Origin: Siderastrea siderea
Taxonomy: Eukaryota > Cnidaria > Anthozoa > Scleractinia > Rhizangiidae
Assembly (NCBI GenBank): GCA_964030785.1
Contig: OZ034971.1
Span: forward strand, 15,316,900 to 15,380,899
Direction of reading: 5' to 3'
Length of the DNA stretch: 64,000 nt
In this document: positions 59,648-64,000 of the stretch, piece by piece
Layout: every line of letters begins with the position of its first letter
Numbering within the stretch: the stretch's first letter is position 1
Translations under genes and position numbers: made by a program
Notes under the pieces: generated by a model
Database searches by the model: none
What the model saw: the letters and a program-made list of their open reading frames with translations, nothing else
Told to the model about the DNA's origin: nothing

Positions 59648-60709
59648 CTAGTCCCAGTCAAAGTTTCTGCCAACGGCTCGGTAAAATTTTTCATTCAATG
59701 GTGCATAGAAGTCACGCAACAAAGTTACGACATCTTCATCCACAGAAGGGTGGAGTCGTCCCTTGGATTCCGACAAGCATCCAGAATGACCCCCTCCCCC
59801 TTTCATTCCAGCGGCGGGGGCTAGACAAAGGAAACCCTTAGTTTCGTTATAGTAGAATAAATTTTCGTCAATAAATGGCTTCAAGCCTAAGAATTTCTCG
59901 ACAGCTTGCATTTCTGGGACAGGATTCTTTATCAGTTCTTCGCCGTTAATGAAGTGAATCTGTTCTAGAGGGAAGTACTCCAGCCATCTGTTCAAATGAT
60001 CGCCGTAGATACCAGTAGTCACTATGGAACTCATCTTTCGAAGAATCCTGTGCTGGGGGTCCTCAGTGATGTATTCCTCAAAGGATCTCAGCGTACCGTT
60101 CGTTTTCTCAAACAACTGTGCATAGTCTGAAATTGCTCGAATGGTGGGATCCCGGACTACCACTAACAGTTTAAGAGAACGGGACATCCTAAAGACTCGA
60201 TTAGGAACGTCATCAATCACGAAATAAGCAGGGGTTTTCTCGATTGTGATTTCGTTTGGGAAAGACATCGCCATCTGTTCCCTATACCAGTCAAGCCCAA
60301 GAACATAGTTATCCTGCCGATCAAAGAAGTGCACCTCTCGAGGACAAACTCTTACGTTGGGATGACGTGAGAGAAAATCAAGAACAGCCCTTGTACCGCC
60401 CTTCCTTACTCCGATAACAAGAGCGTTTGGAAGGCGTCTTTTCCATTCCATTTCATTTTCTGCGTCAATATAAAGTATGTCCTCTGTGTTTTGAATTGCA
60501 TCTCCATTTTCGTCCCAGAACGGTGGAATTGTTTTCAGCAACTGCACGTATGGTGACATATCGTAGCCATGGCTACTCTCAGTTCGTGGTAAAACCGTAG
60601 ATAATTTTTCAGACCTTACCCGTTCGTAAATAAGACAGCATAAAACAGCTGTTATGAGGAAAACACTTACAAGACAAAAGAATCTCCGTCGATACATTCT
60701 CCTTATCAT
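59648..60709 (-). CDS. HS3ST: heparan sulfate glucosamine 3-O-sulfotransferase, second copy
   Basis: An uninterrupted 353-codon frame. A signal-anchor lies at about residues 10-28 (FFCLVSVFLITAVLCCLIYERV) after a basic start (MIRRMYRRR), giving type II Golgi topology. The sulfotransferase domain has the PAPS loop GVRKGGTRAVLDF, the catalytic region EVHFFD, the 3'-phosphate motif VRDPTIRAISDY, and the Cys-loop FLCLAP...SGCLSESKGRLHP. It aligns along its full length with the gene at 46536-47570 (for example LGLDWYREQM against LGLDWYRQQM, ITIEKTPAYFV in both). They are paralogues with the same orientation and both lack introns in the coding part. A Gly-rich insertion (GMKGGGGHSG) enlarges the Cys-loop. 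Confidence 0.95.
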   Translation of the reverse strand: MIRRMYRRRFFCLVSVFLITAVLCCLIYERVRSEKLSTVLPRTESSHGYDMSPYVQLLKTIPPFWDENGDAIQNTEDILYIDAENEMEWKRRLPNALVIGVRKGGTRAVLDFLSRHPNVRVCPREVHFFDRQDNYVLGLDWYREQMAMSFPNEITIEKTPAYFVIDDVPNRVFRMSRSLKLLVVVRDPTIRAISDYAQLFEKTNGTLRSFEEYITEDPQHRILRKMSSIVTTGIYGDHLNRWLEYFPLEQIHFINGEELIKNPVPEMQAVEKFLGLKPFIDENLFYYNETKGFLCLAPAAGMKGGGGHSGCLSESKGRLHPSVDEDVVTLLRDFYAPLNEKFYRAVGRNFDWD

Positions 60710-63560
60710 TTCTTAGGAACTGATTGACTTGATCCGTTTACTGCTCAGCTTCATGAACTTTCCTTGTGTGAGTGTTATGGAAGCCTAATTAATCACAACT
60801 CATCTGATAAAGAAACAAATATTAAGTTAGATTCTCTGCACCTCACATAACATGCATATAACTTTATTATAAGAAGCTCGTTCCATTTTAGAGTTATCTG
60901 TTCTATTTTACAAATGTAAGTGGCCAAAGTAAACTTGTACTGTGGGCAGAAAATTTGGCATCTGACCCGCTGACTTTTGTTTCAGCATAAGACATTAAGT
61001 ATCAGCTAAACTGGAGTTAAATTAAGAAGCCTTTAAAAATATGAAAGGGTTTTAGAACTATGGGAAGGCTCGAAGAAGAAATATAACTAAGAAACACTGG
61101 CTGACGTGTTACTGGTCAATTTCTCGTGACATCGAACCAGAGCACAAGCTCGGACTATTCTAATTGGACGATACGAAGACGATACTTGCTTATAAAAATA
61201 CATATTTATGATTGCAGAATAAAAAAACAGTTTATAAATTACTTGAATGTGATTCTTGTATTTATTTTGACACCAAGTTTTTGGAAAGGAACTCATGCAC
61301 CGGCCTGATCTAATCGTGCTTCAACCCAAAGATAACTCGATGGTGCGCGCTTGGCTGTCGCGGACTTCCCTAGAAGTCCCTTAATAACTAAGTAGCTGTA
61401 GTCTGATCTTCCAGTGATATTGAAATAAAACTGAACTATTGTCTAAAGGCTGTTATGACTGTTTCGTAATCAGTTTGAAGTGCATGTTCTGTGTCGTTCA
61501 TAGTTAGGGTCAGTTAGGTGAGTTATTGAACAATGGTATCATTGCCAACAGGTCCAGTTTCTATCCACTGAGGTGTACTGGAAATTGTTTTAGCGAGGAA
61601 ATTTTAATAATCGAGTACACTTTGACAAGCAAGTGAAAAGAGTGCAAAATAGTAAAGTATTACTCGCTAATTTATACCACTTGGGGCCGGTGCTTTACGA
61701 CATAGCTTTATCCGGCCCTGAACATGTTAAAGATTGACACCCGAGCATTAAGATAAATACCAAATAAAACTACATATCAACAAATTTTTACTACTTACCT
61801 ACAGCAGTCGGATGATGTATGTTCGCCGAAACAGTTTCTTTGTGATGATCGAACTAGTGATCTGAATGGCTCTAACACTCTGTGTTAAACAGTTTAAATT
61901 TCGAATTCAAAACTTTAAGTTTGAATTTCAAATTTGACCAGTGAATTGTTCCAAGTTCAGCTGTGCTCTTTTAATACCGTCTCCTGCTCTTGATATCAAT
62001 GCCGGCTGTAGCTCACGTCAATCATGTGTTCAGTTTGAATCCACTTGGTGCCAATGGACACTTGTACATATCATTATTAACTAATACAAAAATTCGAAAT
62101 TTCTCATTTAACTTTAATGTTGCTAAGGAACTCTTCCCATTTGAAGACCACGCTTTGTTTTTGTGTGTTTGATGAAGCCTTTTATGTGCCTTACCCAACT
62201 GACTGCGGGAGAAGCCTCACGAAACGTGCTCAGTTTAATCCACAGGAGTCCTTCAAATTAGGAAAGTCATCTACATGTAAAAATCAATGAAACACTCGTC
62301 AATGACCGTCCCACGGTCCTGCTCGGAGCTTGGGAGAAGTCTAAGATTGCCATAGAAATGAAGCCGTTCCTGGTTAGCATGATTATTCGGTACACATAAC
62401 ACAGTCAAAGAATTTGCACATTGATTGCCAAATCGTTACAGTTTGCCCTATGATTTCGCTAACACAGCGCATAGGACAGTTTTCATGACAGCGTCAAATC
62501 TTCTGTCAGCTATTGGAGACGCTCATCTCGTACAGATCTTTCAGGATGCTGAGTACGACATCAATGAGGTGCTAGCGGCAAATAACGAGAAGTGATAAGG
62601 TATTAAATTTCGATTTTAATTTGTTGGCTTCAAGCTAAAAATAAAACGATATTATACATTATACACTCTCAGTGGTATAGTTGTTCACCAGCGCGCGATC
62701 ATCGGCAATTTTTGCTTTCATTCGTGGAAGCGGGCACTCCAAGCCTTGTAGGTGACTTTCTCAGAATCGCGTGAAGCTTAGCAGGTGCTTGTGCCTGTTC
62801 CAGAAGCCGTTGCCGACCATGTGCCGAACCTTGTACGAGTCTTGGACATTTAAGTTCGAGACTGGAGCGACGTTTGGTTCAGTTAAACAGCGCGAGCTTC
62901 ATTTTGTCGAACTCTCGCAAAACAGTAGCAAACAATTCTTGTTGTGTCGTGAATGTAAGGCGTCTACAAATAGTTGGTGACAAGCCTAAAGGAAAAAACA
63001 TTTGGTGAGATTCTGACGATTTCGCGCGATTTTCCCGTGATTTTACCGCAAATTCTAAATCTTGTATGACCATGAAACAAAGGTTGAAACTAACTTATGC
63101 TAAAGCAATTCCCTTGAAAATAAAGGAAACTGCCCCCCTTAATTAAAAGTGGAAAGACAAGCCCTGCGCCTTCCTACCTGAACTTCCAATAAGCAACCCC
63201 CCCCCCCCCCCCGGGAAGAAGTCTGCCTATCCAACCGATATGATTTAGTGGGAATAGTGTACGAAAGCACTACACAGGAGAGACTAAACGTACGCTCAGC
63301 AAATAGTCCACATTATGCCACCGCCCAGCAGCAGAAACATAACTCCTGAACATAACATAAAAGAACAAAACTCATTTCCGCTGCCCTGAAAAGCAAGGCA
63401 ACTAACGTTTATGGACGCGAATTACCAGTGGGTTGCGAACGAATTCTACGAGTACGTTTAGCGAGTAACAAGAAATTATGATGTGATTTCTTGCCGCATG
63501 GTGAAGTGGCCGATAAAACGAATGGTATGCTTTAGCTTCGCCAAAGCTACATTAAAGCAT
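60710..63560. other. stretch without supported gene
   Basis: Mostly AT-rich DNA. A short frame around 62440-62596 (+) is noted separately. A C-homopolymer is at 63197-63212. Confidence 0.4.
62484..62596 (+). CDS. possible terminal exon (hypothetical)
   Basis: The frame MTASNLLSAIGDAHLVQI continues to FQDAEYDINEVLAANNEK before a TGA, and stays open about 18 codons upstream of the ATG. The amphipathic, acidic composition looks protein-like, but the frame is short and no family is recognised. It could be a last exon or a retroelement fragment. Confidence 0.2.
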
Positions 63561-63564
63561 ATGG

Positions 63565-63962
63565 AACAGAACCCCAGTATAACGAACCCCGGTATAATGA
63601 AATCCCCGTTAAAATGAACACAATCTAGAAGGCCAAACTAAAAATAAACCCCGATGTAACGAATATATGTCATCACGCGACTAACGGTGGACTCAAAACG
63701 ATCAACAGAGATTCATCCAGACACTAACCACGGCAAATGATTTTTTAGTAGTCCAAATCCGGATAGTAATTGCAACTTAACACTGTTTTGAAATTTTAAG
63801 GCAACATAAATTATCAACCACACCCCGATAGAACGAGGGTTTTGCTCGTTTTCCCAGAAACTCGTTAAAAGTCACATAGCTGGGTTTCGTTTATAACGAC
63901 CTTCTGTTATAACGAACACATTTTCCTGGCCCCTTGGCACTTCGTTATATCAAGTTCCACTG
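63565..63962. mobile_element. pogo/Tigger-like MITE
   Basis: The left side has accccagtataacgaacccc and ggtataatgaaatcccc repeats. The right side ends cttcgttatatcaagttccactg, preceded by gttataacgaacac. The ends are inverted copies of a CAGTGGAAC(CCC)-type terminus with internal 'tataacgaa' motifs. Such ends are typical of pogo/Tigger-like elements, though the left terminus is degraded (ggaacagaacccc). About 400 bp, no transposase. Confidence 0.6.
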
Positions 63963-64000
63963 TTCTTGTTTTATGAAGATTTTTTTTCAGTTCAAAATTT

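Overview
The window is AT-rich eukaryotic DNA with introns, GT-AG splice sites, many microsatellites, and dense short transposon remnants. Gene content and repeat style (STAT5/6-like gene, MFSD6-like transporter, two heparan sulfate 3-O-sulfotransferase genes, Penelope-like and RTE-like retroelements, many MITEs, TTG-tailed LINE ends) suggest an invertebrate metazoan, most likely an anthozoan cnidarian such as a stony coral. The organism is an inference; no marker gene fixes it.

Four host genes are well supported. An MFSD6-like transporter runs on + in two coding exons (12854-16277, about 780 residues). A complete STAT gene runs on - from 34147 down to 20385. I reconstructed 25 coding exons plus a candidate 25-bp microexon that restores the frame, giving about 863 residues with N-domain, coiled coil, DNA-binding domain, linker, SH2, tail tyrosine and acidic tail. 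Two single-coding-exon heparan sulfate glucosamine 3-O-sulfotransferases lie on - at 46536-47570 and 59648-60709, about 12 kb apart and in the same orientation. A weaker candidate gene starts divergently from the STAT promoter (34189-34597, +).

Mobile DNA accounts for much of the rest. At 1571-5717 a fold-back transposon with ~0.9-kb inverted arms, an internal 7-bp minisatellite and an 8-bp target duplication is interrupted by a second element (4330-5700) with 16-bp perfect TIRs, hairpin ends and a 9-bp target duplication. A 5'-truncated RTE-like retroposon (16740-17614) has a 13-bp target duplication and lies just past the MFSD6 polyadenylation signal. A second non-LTR RT remnant is at 40716-41565 (-). 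A Penelope-like RT remnant is at 56838-57432 (+), with a hammerhead-like core 1 kb downstream. A complete hammerhead ribozyme motif, with all helices paired, sits between AT and CTAT microsatellites at 52377-52424. Several MITEs with clear inverted ends are at 9175, 46204, 48259, 50358, 58624 and 63565.

The genes do not form an operon-like pathway. STAT is a cytokine-type signalling transcription factor, the two HS3STs act on heparan sulfate in the Golgi, and MFSD6 is a membrane transporter-like protein. Large stretches (about 5.7-12.8 kb, 34.6-40.7 kb, 41.6-46.5 kb, 52.6-56.8 kb, 60.7-64 kb) hold no convincing host exon. No tRNA, rRNA or CRISPR array was seen.
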